Shown here piece after piece: positions 7,213 through 14,449 of a DNA stretch of 35,379 bases (position 1 is its first letter; each line of letters begins with the position of its first letter). The notes beneath the pieces were generated by a model, which had not been told where the DNA came from, made no database searches, and saw only the letters and a list, made by a program, of their open reading frames with translations. The DNA lies in IMG/VR virus record IMGVR_UViG_3300025853_000295, positions 1 to 35,379 of that record. The stretch is one strand, 5' to 3'. Source of the DNA: a virus. Both the position numbers and the translations under genes were made by a program.

Positions 7213-7742
7213 TGGATGAGCGACTTATTCATAAGTCCTTTTCATCCCGTTTACAGGAAGCCCGACGCATGGTGTCCGGTTACGGAGTACCAGCAGAAGT
7301 CAAAGGAACTTCCATATATAAACTGGCAGAGGCTCTCGAATCAATACACAGTAGAATCAATAACATACGGAAAGAATGCCCAAGTCATAGAAACGAAGAA
7401 CAATGTGTTGGAGATATTGATATGACAGAAGAAATGCAAAAGTACGACCTCAATGGCGACGGTGTGCTGGATGAACAAGAACGCAGAATCATGTTGGAAG
7501 ACATGCGCCGCAAGATGGAAGACGAGGACGCCCAGCGTGACTCGATCCGTAAGATGGCTTGGTTTGCTCTTATTGGTCTTCTACTGTATCCATTTGGGAT
7601 TTTTCTTGCTGATGCCTTCGCTATGGGTACTGCCGCGCAACTAATCGCTGACATCGCTCCTACTTACTTTGCGTCTATTGCCGTATTAGTAAGCGCATTC
7701 TTTGGGGCGTCAGCAATCGCAGGGAAGAAAAAGGACAGTTAA
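7212..7742 (+). CDS. EF-hand two-helix membrane protein with alternative internal starts
   Basis: The full frame gives 176 residues from a GTG at 7212 that overlaps the previous stop. In-frame ATGs at 7269 and 7422 are alternatives; the latter has GGAG at 7410-7413, eight bases upstream, and would give 106 residues. At residues 79-90 lies a textbook EF-hand loop, D-L-N-G-D-G-V-L-D-E-Q-E, with acidic or Asn ligands at loop positions 1, 3, 5, 9 and 12. A charged helix follows, then two membrane segments at ~115-137 and ~150-171 and a K-K-K tail. It is placed among membrane proteins just before the holin. Ca2+ binding is well supported by motif; a role in lysis timing or membrane sensing is inference. 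A different frame at 7216-7425 ends on the same ATGA as the 7422 start (see findings). Confidence 0.65.
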   Translation: MDERLIHKSFSSRLQEARRMVSGYGVPAEVKGTSIYKLAEALESIHSRINNIRKECPSHRNEEQCVGDIDMTEEMQKYDLNGDGVLDEQERRIMLEDMRRKMEDEDAQRDSIRKMAWFALIGLLLYPFGIFLADAFAMGTAAQLIADIAPTYFASIAVLVSAFFGASAIAGKKKDS

Positions 7743-7743
7743 T

Positions 7744-7815
7744 ATGGAGTTTGTATCTGGATTAATTGTTTGTCTATTTGCCATTTGGCTATTAGTGGGT
7801 GATAAAAATGCTTAG
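7744..7815 (+). CDS. 23-residue single-pass membrane mini-protein
   Basis: Encodes M-E-F-V-S-G-L-I-V-C-L-F-A-I-W-L-L-V-G-D, then K-N-A. AAGGA at 7731-7735 sits eight bases before ATG 7744, a good ribosome-binding site. Nearly the whole chain is one hydrophobic helix with a short polar tail. It starts one base after the upstream stop and its end overlaps the next mini-gene by eight bases, as real genes do here. It is probably an accessory membrane or lysis peptide; function unknown. Confidence 0.55.
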   Translation: MEFVSGLIVCLFAIWLLVGDKNA

Positions 7816-7885
7816 TCTAAGCGATGTCCAATTCGTCGCAGTTATTTCTTCAATTTCTTTTTTAACGGCTTTAATAGCGGGGTAA
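7808..7885 (+). CDS. 25-residue single-pass membrane mini-protein
   Basis: Encodes M-L-S-L-S-D-V-Q-F-V-A-V-I-S-S-I-S-F-L-T, then A-L-I-A-G. It overlaps the 23-residue gene by eight bases and stops four bases before the holin ATG. The peptide is amphipathic to hydrophobic and long enough for one membrane pass. The ribosome-binding site is weak (GGGTGA), so translation probably depends on coupling. Function unknown; the lysis context suggests a holin accessory peptide. Confidence 0.45.
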   Translation: MLSLSDVQFVAVISSISFLTALIAG

Positions 7886-7889
7886 CGTT

Positions 7890-8270
7890 ATGCTTAACAT
7901 GCTACTAGGCCCAGCACTTGAGCTAGGCAAAGACTTTATCAAAGGGAAGGCTGAAGAGAAGAAAGCAATTCAGCAAGCCAAGATCCATAAGATAAACAAT
8001 GATGCTAACTGGGAAGCATCTATGGCTGATGCAACCAAGTCATCTTGGAAGGATGAATGGTTCAGCTTGATCCTCAGTGCGCCCCTGATCGCTGTTGCCT
8101 ACAGCGTGGCGATGGACGACCAAGCCATTATTGCTCGTATGGACGAGGCGTTTAGCGCACTCAATTCCTTGCCGGAATGGTATCAATACTTACTATTTAT
8201 TGCGGTCAGCGCGTCATTTGGCGTTAAGGGCGCAGACAAACTCATGGCTATGAAGAAGGGTAAGCAATGA
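7890..8270 (+). CDS. Holin, 3TM/GTA-holin-like
   Basis: A 126-residue membrane protein. The first ~50 residues are charged helix (G-K-D-F-I-K-G-K-A-E-E-K-K). The motif W-K-D-E-W-F-S-L-I-L-S-A-P-L-I leads into a membrane segment at ~58-76. P-E-W-Y-Q-Y-L-L-F-I-A-V-S-A-S-F-G-V-K forms another at ~97-115, followed by a lysine-rich end. This is the layout of the small 3TM / gene-transfer-agent holin family, where K-D-E-W and W-Y-x-x-x-x-x-x-x-x-x-F-G are recurrent. The gene overlaps the lysozyme start (8267), the usual holin-endolysin pairing. Role: permeabilises the inner membrane to let the lysozyme reach the cell wall. The alternative is an uncharacterised membrane protein, which the pairing makes less likely. 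Confidence 0.82.
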   Translation: MLNMLLGPALELGKDFIKGKAEEKKAIQQAKIHKINNDANWEASMADATKSSWKDEWFSLILSAPLIAVAYSVAMDDQAIIARMDEAFSALNSLPEWYQYLLFIAVSASFGVKGADKLMAMKKGKQ

Positions 8271-8713
8271 TGAATATCGACCAACTACGCATGGAGCTGG
8301 AGTACGACGAAGGCTGCAAGTATGAAATTTACCTAGATCACCTTGGACTGCCTACGTTTGGTATTGGGCATTTAGTTACTGAAGATGATCCAGAGAACGG
8401 GCAAGAAGTCGGTACTCCTGTAGACGAGGCCCGTGTAGTAGAAGTGTTTGAGCAGGATGTGCAGATCACTATCGGTGAGTGCAAGAAGCTCTATGATGAC
8501 TGGGATGACCTACCAGAAGAAGTACAGCTAATTATCGCCAACATGATGTTTAACATGGGCCGTCCACGTTTGAGTCAGTTTAAGATGATGAAGACAGCGG
8601 TAGACGCACGCGATTGGGCAGAAGCTGCTATCCAGATGGCGGATAGCAAGTGGTACAATCAAGTACCTAACCGAGCGGGCCGCCTGTGTGAGCGCATGAA
8701 GAACGTTGCATAA
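8267..8713 (+). CDS. Endolysin, T4-type lysozyme (GH24 muramidase)
   Basis: A 148-residue lysozyme that hydrolyses the beta-1,4 bond between N-acetylmuramic acid and N-acetylglucosamine in peptidoglycan. The T4 lysozyme active site is visible: Glu in E-Y-D-E-G (E15), Asp in Y-L-D-H-L-G (D24) and Thr in P-T-F-G-I-G-H (T30), with the diagnostic G-I-G-H-L-V. The later part (M-M-F-N-M-G, W-Y-N-Q-V-P-N-R-A-G-R-L) matches the GH24 helical lobe with its N-R-A-x-R-L signature. Length is close to T4 lysozyme. There is no signal peptide or SAR segment, so release through the upstream holin is expected. The start is ATG 8267 or the adjacent ATG 8270; the second gives the familiar M-N-I opening. Confidence 0.93.
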   Translation: MMNIDQLRMELEYDEGCKYEIYLDHLGLPTFGIGHLVTEDDPENGQEVGTPVDEARVVEVFEQDVQITIGECKKLYDDWDDLPEEVQLIIANMMFNMGRPRLSQFKMMKTAVDARDWAEAAIQMADSKWYNQVPNRAGRLCERMKNVA

Positions 8714-8724
8714 GGAATACTCAG

Positions 8725-10638
8725 ATGCCTCTTATCAAGTTACAGTTCAAACCGGGTATTAACCGCGATCAGGCTAACTACACGAACGAAGGTGGGTGGT
8801 ATGACTGTGACAAGATACGCTTTCGAGCGGGCTTTCCAGAGAAAATTGGTGGCTGGATCAAGGCAACATCTGAGTCTTACTTAGGAGTAGCACGTAGTCT
8901 GCTCAACTGGATTACTTCGTACTCGGATAACTTACTAGCTATAGGTACGCATAAAAAAGTCTATATTGAAGCTGGTGGTAACTTGTACGACATCACTCCT
9001 TTACGGGCTACGTTTACATCTACGGACACCGATAACTGTTTTGCGACTACAAATACTTCTACAGATGTAACGGTAACTATCACTGGTCATGGGGCTAGCG
9101 ATGGCGACTACGTTACTTTTTCTGGTTCTACTGCTGTCGGAGGTGTACCTGCTGACGAACTCAATGCAGAGCATGTGGTGCAATATGTTGATGCTAATAG
9201 CTTTATTATTAGTGTTACTACAGCAGCTACATCTACTGTAGCCGCCGGGGGCGGAACAGGTATCACCGCAGAGTTCCAAGTAGAAGTCGGTAACCCTGAC
9301 ACTACTCTAGGCTATGGCTGGGGAGTGGTCACGTGGGGAACGGGCAGTTGGGGCCTTGGTGCCCCCGCTACGTTTGAACCTGTAAACTTACCGCAACGTG
9401 ATTGGTTCTTTGACAACTTTGATAATGACCTCATTCTGAATATCCGTAACGGCAAACCCTATTACTGGGCGCGGGGCACTATTTCTGTGCCTGACACTGC
9501 GTTAAGTGCGCGGGCTGTAACACTACAGTCTGTAGCTACTGCGGATGGATATGACGCTAACGATGTGCCGGTTAAGGTCGGACAGTTGCTTGTGTCTCAG
9601 CAGGACAAGCATTTACTAGCGTTTGGCGCTGTTCCTTATGGCTCTACATCTGCGGCTGACTTTGATCCGCTACTTATCCGCTGGGCTAGTCAGGATGCAC
9701 CGGGGCAGTGGGAGCCACAAGTTACTAATTCTGCTGGCTTTATCCGTGTATCACGTGGGTCGAAGATTGTACGGGCGTTACCAACTCGTCAGGAAGTCTT
9801 GGTTTGGACTGACACACACCTGTATGCATTGCAGTTCTTAGGAACAACTGATGTGTTTGGTTTGCAGGAATACGCTGACGGTATTTCCATCGCTAGTCCA
9901 CGTGCTGTGGCTACTGCGGCAAACGCAACGTTCTGGATGGGCCGAGATAAGTTCTATGTATACACCGGTCGTGTAGACACCCTGCCTTGTTCCGTACGTA
10001 ATTACGTATTTTCTGACATCGACTTTACTCAAGCTGACCAGATTGTGTGTGGTACTAACGAGGAATGGAGCGAAGTCTGGTGGTTCTACCCAAGCGAAAG
10101 TAGTGGTAATAACTGGAATGACCGCTACGTCATTTATAACTACCTCGATAGGATCTGGTATTTCGGCACTATTGAGCGTACCGCTTGGCTGGATGCACCT
10201 AACCGTGAGTTCCCAATCGCTGCTGGTTCTAGCCGCACTGATTCTGTTGGTTACCTCTACGACCATGAGAATGGCATCGAGGATGATACTGGGCCAATGA
10301 CATCGTTTATTGAGTCTTCCGACTTTGATCTTGGTGATGGCGAGTCTTTTGCGCTTACACGCCGTATTATTCCTGACATAGAGTTTATTGAGTCCACTTC
10401 CCTGACTCCTGAGATTGACATGGAGATCAAGACTCGTAACTTCCCGGGCGGCGCACTGTCTTCAGATAGCGCAGATAGACGCCGTATTGTTAGAACTTCT
10501 GTAGGCACATACACCGACCAAGTATTTATTCGCGCCCGTGCTAGGCAGATGGCGCTAAGGGTGGAGTCAGACACAGCCGGAGTTCAGTGGCAGCTTGGCT
10601 CTCCACGCTTAGATGCAAGAACGGATGGCAAACGCTAA
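8725..10638 (+). CDS. P22 gp10-like tail/packaged-DNA stabilisation protein
   Basis: A 637-residue structural protein. The opening K-L-Q-F-K-P-G-I-N-R-D-Q-A-N-Y, then G-G-W-Y-D-C-D-K-I-R-F-R-A-G-F-P-E-K-I-G-G-W, is a strongly recurrent start in podovirus tail proteins. The body has many W and aromatic beta-strands with N-x-W/W-F-Y patterns (for example W-S-E-V-W-W-F-Y-P-S-E), consistent with a beta-propeller-like fold. The C-terminal R-A-R-A-R-Q-M-A-L-R-V-E-S resembles the end of P22 gp10. In P22, gp10 is a tail hub piece that seals the packaged DNA; T7 gp12 (nozzle) is a functional counterpart. Residues ~90-175 are an inserted Ig-like, Thr-rich segment. Assignment to the hub/nozzle is by layout and eye, not alignment. 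The stop overlaps the next start. Confidence 0.72.
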   Translation: MPLIKLQFKPGINRDQANYTNEGGWYDCDKIRFRAGFPEKIGGWIKATSESYLGVARSLLNWITSYSDNLLAIGTHKKVYIEAGGNLYDITPLRATFTSTDTDNCFATTNTSTDVTVTITGHGASDGDYVTFSGSTAVGGVPADELNAEHVVQYVDANSFIISVTTAATSTVAAGGGTGITAEFQVEVGNPDTTLGYGWGVVTWGTGSWGLGAPATFEPVNLPQRDWFFDNFDNDLILNIRNGKPYYWARGTISVPDTALSARAVTLQSVATADGYDANDVPVKVGQLLVSQQDKHLLAFGAVPYGSTSAADFDPLLIRWASQDAPGQWEPQVTNSAGFIRVSRGSKIVRALPTRQEVLVWTDTHLYALQFLGTTDVFGLQEYADGISIASPRAVATAANATFWMGRDKFYVYTGRVDTLPCSVRNYVFSDIDFTQADQIVCGTNEEWSEVWWFYPSESSGNNWNDRYVIYNYLDRIWYFGTIERTAWLDAPNREFPIAAGSSRTDSVGYLYDHENGIEDDTGPMTSFIESSDFDLGDGESFALTRRIIPDIEFIESTSLTPEIDMEIKTRNFPGGALSSDSADRRRIVRTSVGTYTDQVFIRARARQMALRVESDTAGVQWQLGSPRLDARTDGKR

Positions 10639-11282
10639 TGGCGATGGAGAAGTTTAGGGCGGCACCACTGCCGAACCCTACCATAGAGTACGATGCGGAA
10701 ACACAACGCCAGTTGATCCGTGTGCTTGAGGTCTACTTCAACCAGCTAGACTCACAGACCCCGTTACAGGCTGAATATTTCAAAGGCCGTGGTGATGAGC
10801 TGACTGTCCCATCCGCTTTGTATTACAGCACTCAAGACCAAGCCCCTGTTGTCGTAGACACAGCGTATGACCTGACTTACAACAATGTGTATTTTGAGAA
10901 CGAGCTAACGCTGACTAACAGTAAAGAAATCTATGCGACTCGTACTGGCATCTACAACTTCCAGTTGTCCGCACAGCTATTTAGTGCAAGTTCTAACGCT
11001 AAGACTATGCAGATATGGATTAACCGTGATGGTACAGATATTGGGTTCTCAGCGCATGCCTACACAATCAGCTCAAACAGCGCGTATGAGGAAGTAAACT
11101 GGAACTTTAACATCGACTTAGCTGCTGGTAGTTACATAAAAATACGTTATGCCGCTGATAATTTAGACTTAAAATTTGACTCTACAGCAGCATCTGCGCC
11201 CTATCCGGGTATTGCATCAGCCGTAATGGCGGTAAACTTCGTCTCTAGCACACGTGGGTTTACCATTGCAACACCGCCGTAA
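10638..11282 (+). CDS. Structural protein with C1q/TNF-like jelly-roll domain
   Basis: A 214-residue protein. The start is ATG 10638, which overlaps the preceding stop (TAATG); an upstream in-frame ATG at 10587 would overlap the gp10-like gene by 52 bases. Residues 1-50 form a helical adaptor (T-Q-R-Q-L-I-R-V-L-E-V-Y-F-N-Q-L-D). The rest resembles a C1q-like jelly roll: T-G-I-Y-N-F-Q-L-S-A-Q-L, M-Q-I-W-I-N-R-D-G and D-L-A-A-G-S-Y-I-K-I-R-Y-A-A-D match the typical strands G-x-Y-x-F-x-x-x and L-x-x-G-D-x-V. Such domains trimerise and serve as receptor-binding heads or decorations in phages. It could be a short fibre or a decoration protein attached near the tail hub. Confidence 0.65.
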   Translation: MAMEKFRAAPLPNPTIEYDAETQRQLIRVLEVYFNQLDSQTPLQAEYFKGRGDELTVPSALYYSTQDQAPVVVDTAYDLTYNNVYFENELTLTNSKEIYATRTGIYNFQLSAQLFSASSNAKTMQIWINRDGTDIGFSAHAYTISSNSAYEEVNWNFNIDLAAGSYIKIRYAADNLDLKFDSTAASAPYPGIASAVMAVNFVSSTRGFTIATPP

Positions 11283-11299
11283 ATGAGGATAATTAAGCT

Positions 11300-13063
11300 A
11301 TGAGCCTAGAATACGCAGCAGAAGCAGTCCGAAGTAAGGGACGCGGCGACGACACAATGCTTGTCCACATGACCCCCGGTGAGGTCAAAGGACTACAGCA
11401 GTTGGCGATGGCCTACGGCGGTAGCTTATCCACAAACCCAGAAACGGGTCTACCTGAAGCTGGCTTCCTCAAATCCTTATTACCTACGTTGATTGGTGCT
11501 GGTCTCACTATATTCTCAGGTGGCGCGATCAATCCACTGACTGCTGGCCTGATTGTTGGCGGCGTAGAAGGTGTGCGTACTGGTGATCTTGGTAAAGGTC
11601 TAATGGCTGGTCTTGGTGCATACGGTGGCGCAGGACTAGGTTCAGCAGCGTATGCCGCAGGTAATCAAGCGGGTACGATGGCCGCATCAGAAGCGGGTAG
11701 GCAGACCGCATTACAATCTGCAGCTACTCAAACTCCTAGCTTGGCTACAACACCACTTCAAAGCAGTTTAACAACAGGGGCTAGTTCAGCGTTTAGTCCA
11801 GTAGCAACTCAAGCGGCCCCTTCCGCGCTTCAAACCGCAATGCAAGCGGGGTCTAGTTCAGCAGCTAGTGGTTTAGCTACTCCGATTAGCGCAGCTACTT
11901 ACGCTGCTCCAACAACAGCTATGGGTAATTTAGCTCAAGCAGGATCTGGTATAAGTAATATCCTTGGCACTTCGGGTACGGCAGCTACACAAGAAGCGGC
12001 GCGTAACGCAGCAATGGCCCAACTTGGTGGTGGTACAGGTTTGGCTACAACAGCCGGAGCCGCATTGGCGGGACCACTAAGTCAACCAGCACCAATGCCT
12101 GAAGTAGAAGAATATGAATACAACTACGACGGTCCGTATAAGCCTACAGAGCGCAAGGTGCGTTACCCCGGCCCTGAACGTGATCCTACTGATTCTTCTG
12201 AGTTCCAGTATTTTGACGTTGTAAACCCATCACCGGGTTTTGAGCCTATGGCTTCTAGTACGCCACTCCCAGAGAATACGTACGGCCCAGATGCACCGCG
12301 CTTTGCAGGTATCCCAGTAGAAATAGCGACTGATCCAGAGCGCATGCGGGACTACCAGCAGAATCCAGACCTATATAGTTTTGCAGAAGGTGGTGGGGCT
12401 AAGATAGCGCCAACGAGTTATGTAGCAGGGCGAGACGCCGAGTTTGATTATGGCTTCCAGCCTATGGCTAACGTACCGTCTACCCAGCCAGTACAAGGGC
12501 AAATGCAAACGCAAGGTGTAAGTGGGTTACCGGGGTATAAAACACAAAGCCTCGCTGATCTACAAGCGCAAGGTAAGATTGGGCGTGGTACAGGGTTTGC
12601 CGGTACTAATTTAACAGGGCAACAACATCAAAGTTCTATAATAAATCACTTTTTAAACCACCCACAGATCGGCCCACAACTACGCGCTGATGGTTATTAT
12701 GCAGAAGGTGGCGAAGTAGACATGCACAATAACGGCTTTGTTGTCGATGCACACACTGTGTCTGAAGTCGGTAACGGTAGCTCAAATGCGGGCATGGAGC
12801 GGTTTGCACGGATCGGTGGACAGCCTATTATGGGACCGGGTGACGGCACTAGCGACTCTATCCCAGCGAATATTGACGGTATGCAGCCAGCAATGGTTGC
12901 CCGTGATGAGGTTTATATGCCGCCAGATGCTGTAGCAATGTACGGTGGTGGATCGCTCAAGGTTGGCGAGAAAAAACTATATGCACTTATGGAACAAGCT
13001 CGAAAGTCGCGTAAGAAGAATGGACGCGGGCAGAGCACAGGGCTGAAACAACTGGTGGCTTAA
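11300..13063 (+). CDS. Ala/Gly-rich internal virion or ejection-associated protein
   Basis: A 587-residue protein with TGAGGA upstream of ATG 11300. It opens R-G-D-D-T-M-L-V-H-M-T-P-G-E-V-K-G-L and then has a long Gly/Ala-rich hydrophobic region (residues ~55-125, L-I-G-A-G-L-T-I-F-S-G-G-A-I) that could insert in or cross a membrane. An Ala/Ser/Thr/Gln low-complexity stretch follows to ~265. Near the C-terminus G-P-G-D-G-T-S-D-S-I-P-A-N-I-D-G followed by A-R-D-E recalls the G-x-G-T-S-D-S-I-P-A-x-L-S-D-G-E motif widespread in phage ejection and tail-associated proteins. The last residues are basic. It heads the ejection-protein block and may help form a DNA-ejection conduit. This is inference from motif, hydrophobicity and position. 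Confidence 0.6.
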   Translation: MSLEYAAEAVRSKGRGDDTMLVHMTPGEVKGLQQLAMAYGGSLSTNPETGLPEAGFLKSLLPTLIGAGLTIFSGGAINPLTAGLIVGGVEGVRTGDLGKGLMAGLGAYGGAGLGSAAYAAGNQAGTMAASEAGRQTALQSAATQTPSLATTPLQSSLTTGASSAFSPVATQAAPSALQTAMQAGSSSAASGLATPISAATYAAPTTAMGNLAQAGSGISNILGTSGTAATQEAARNAAMAQLGGGTGLATTAGAALAGPLSQPAPMPEVEEYEYNYDGPYKPTERKVRYPGPERDPTDSSEFQYFDVVNPSPGFEPMASSTPLPENTYGPDAPRFAGIPVEIATDPERMRDYQQNPDLYSFAEGGGAKIAPTSYVAGRDAEFDYGFQPMANVPSTQPVQGQMQTQGVSGLPGYKTQSLADLQAQGKIGRGTGFAGTNLTGQQHQSSIINHFLNHPQIGPQLRADGYYAEGGEVDMHNNGFVVDAHTVSEVGNGSSNAGMERFARIGGQPIMGPGDGTSDSIPANIDGMQPAMVARDEVYMPPDAVAMYGGGSLKVGEKKLYALMEQARKSRKKNGRGQSTGLKQLVA

Positions 13064-13503
13064 TGCAAGTATCTGCTGTACCGGCTGAATACGTCAAACA
13101 GGTTTGGCCGGACGTTACAGAGTATATGCAGGGTGCGGCTGATTACACTTATGGACGCTACGAAGTTAGCGACATTTTGGACTTAATCACCGACTATGAT
13201 TACACATTGTGGATTGCGTTTACTGAAGAAGGTATAAAAGGTGCAGTTGTTACAAATTTTAGCGATTACCCTCGTAAGCGTATGTTATGTATGCAGTTTT
13301 GCGGTGGCGTTGAAGTTAATACTTGGCAAGGACCAATGTTAGAATTATTGCAGCGTTGGTCAAAAGACAACGACTGTGACGGAATAGAATCCACCGGAAG
13401 GGTAGGATGGAGTAAAGTATTCAAGTCTGATGGCTACAAACCGCTATGGCAGACTTACGAACTACCTGTAGACGTACAGGTCGAGGAGCGGAAATATGGG
13501 TAA
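13063..13503 (+). CDS. GNAT-like small protein, T7 gp13-type position
   Basis: A 146-residue protein whose ATG overlaps the upstream stop (TAATG). It has an alpha/beta layout: N-terminal helices (V-W-P-D-V-T-E-Y-M), a strand-helix region (Y-T-L-W-I-A-F-T-E-E-G-I-K-G-A-V-V-T), and an end in which D-G-I-E-S-T-G-R-V-G-W is followed by F-K-S-D-G-Y-K-P-L-W-Q-T-Y-E-L. The last part matches the GNAT pattern in which a final helix gives way to a G-F/Y-x-x-x strand. In T7, gp13 lies just before the internal core genes 14-16 and is a small GNAT-like protein; here the gene has the same place. A canonical R/Q-x-x-G-x-A acetyl-CoA loop is not visible, so it may be catalytically dead. Confidence 0.5.
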   Translation: MQVSAVPAEYVKQVWPDVTEYMQGAADYTYGRYEVSDILDLITDYDYTLWIAFTEEGIKGAVVTNFSDYPRKRMLCMQFCGGVEVNTWQGPMLELLQRWSKDNDCDGIESTGRVGWSKVFKSDGYKPLWQTYELPVDVQVEERKYG

Positions 13504-14446
13504 GGGTAGCGGACCTTCACAACCAAGCAGCCAAACAGTAACGCAGACTAACCTGCCGGAATACGCTCGTCCGTATTTTGAGAATCTTTTGCAACGGACT
13601 CAGGCTGAATCCTACAGGGATTACACGCCATACCAAGGTCAGCGTATTGCTGGGTTCACACCAGAACAGCAAGCCGTACAGGGCGAAGTTGCTGGTATGC
13701 AGACTCCGGGGCAGTTCCAAGGCGCTAATCAGATGACGACAGCCGCAGGGCTAGGTTCGTTAGGCGCGGGCGCACAGGCTATGGGCGCTGGTCAGCAGTA
13801 CGCTCAGATGGCTACCGATCCAAGTCAGATCCAGTCTTATATGTCTCCTTATATGCAGAATGTTGTAGACGTACAAAAGCAATCTGCTATTCGTGATGCA
13901 CAGAAGCAACAACTAGGTGCGAGCCTAGGGGCGGCTAGACAAGGAACGTACGGCGGTGCAAGACAACTCTTGGCACAGACCGAAAGAGAACGTAATCTAG
14001 GGTCACAACTTGCTAATATCCAAGCGGCTGGCTCTCAAAAAGGTTTTGAAGCAGCCCAACAGGCACAACAGTTTGGTTCGCAACTGGGATTACAGGGCAT
14101 CCAGACTGGACTGCAGGGTTTAGGGCAAGTCGGCCAAATGGGCGCCCAGCTTGGTCAATTAGGTACACAAGAACAGGCCGCAAACCTACAACGGTTGCAG
14201 GCACAGGCTGCGTCTGCCGGTGAGCAACGTGCGCTTGACCAACAGCGTATGGATATGTCGTATTCTGACTTCTTACGCCAGCGTGATTATCCGCAAGAAC
14301 AGCTTGGCTTCTACAGCTCGATTCTTCGTGGCTTGCCAGTACAAATGGGTTCTACGCAGACTGCGTATGCCCAGCCTCCATCAATGCTACAGCAGGTAGG
14401 TGGTCTCGGACTGTCTGCTCTTGGTCTGTATAACTTGGGACGATAA
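13496..14446 (+). CDS. Gln/Ala/Gly-rich internal virion protein, T7 gp14-like position
   Basis: A 316-residue protein starting eight bases inside the previous gene. It opens with G-K-G-S-G-P-S-Q-P-S-S-Q-T-V-T-Q-T, then P-E-Y-A-R-P-Y-F-E-N-L-L. The middle is long helix rich in Gln, Ala and Gly (L-G-L-Q-G-I-Q-T-G-L-Q-G-L-G-Q), containing L-G-A-S-L-G-A-A-R-Q-G-T-Y-G-G-A-R-Q-L-L, a motif typical of phage inner-core proteins. A hydrophobic, Gly-rich C-terminus (V-G-G-L-G-L-S-A-L-G-L-Y-N-L-G-R) ends the chain. T7 gp14 is ejected first and forms the outer-membrane part of the DNA channel; size and position fit but homology is not demonstrated. It probably sits inside the capsid above the portal and is ejected with the DNA. 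Confidence 0.6.
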   Translation: MGKGSGPSQPSSQTVTQTNLPEYARPYFENLLQRTQAESYRDYTPYQGQRIAGFTPEQQAVQGEVAGMQTPGQFQGANQMTTAAGLGSLGAGAQAMGAGQQYAQMATDPSQIQSYMSPYMQNVVDVQKQSAIRDAQKQQLGASLGAARQGTYGGARQLLAQTERERNLGSQLANIQAAGSQKGFEAAQQAQQFGSQLGLQGIQTGLQGLGQVGQMGAQLGQLGTQEQAANLQRLQAQAASAGEQRALDQQRMDMSYSDFLRQRDYPQEQLGFYSSILRGLPVQMGSTQTAYAQPPSMLQQVGGLGLSALGLYNLGR

Positions 14447-14449
14447 GAG

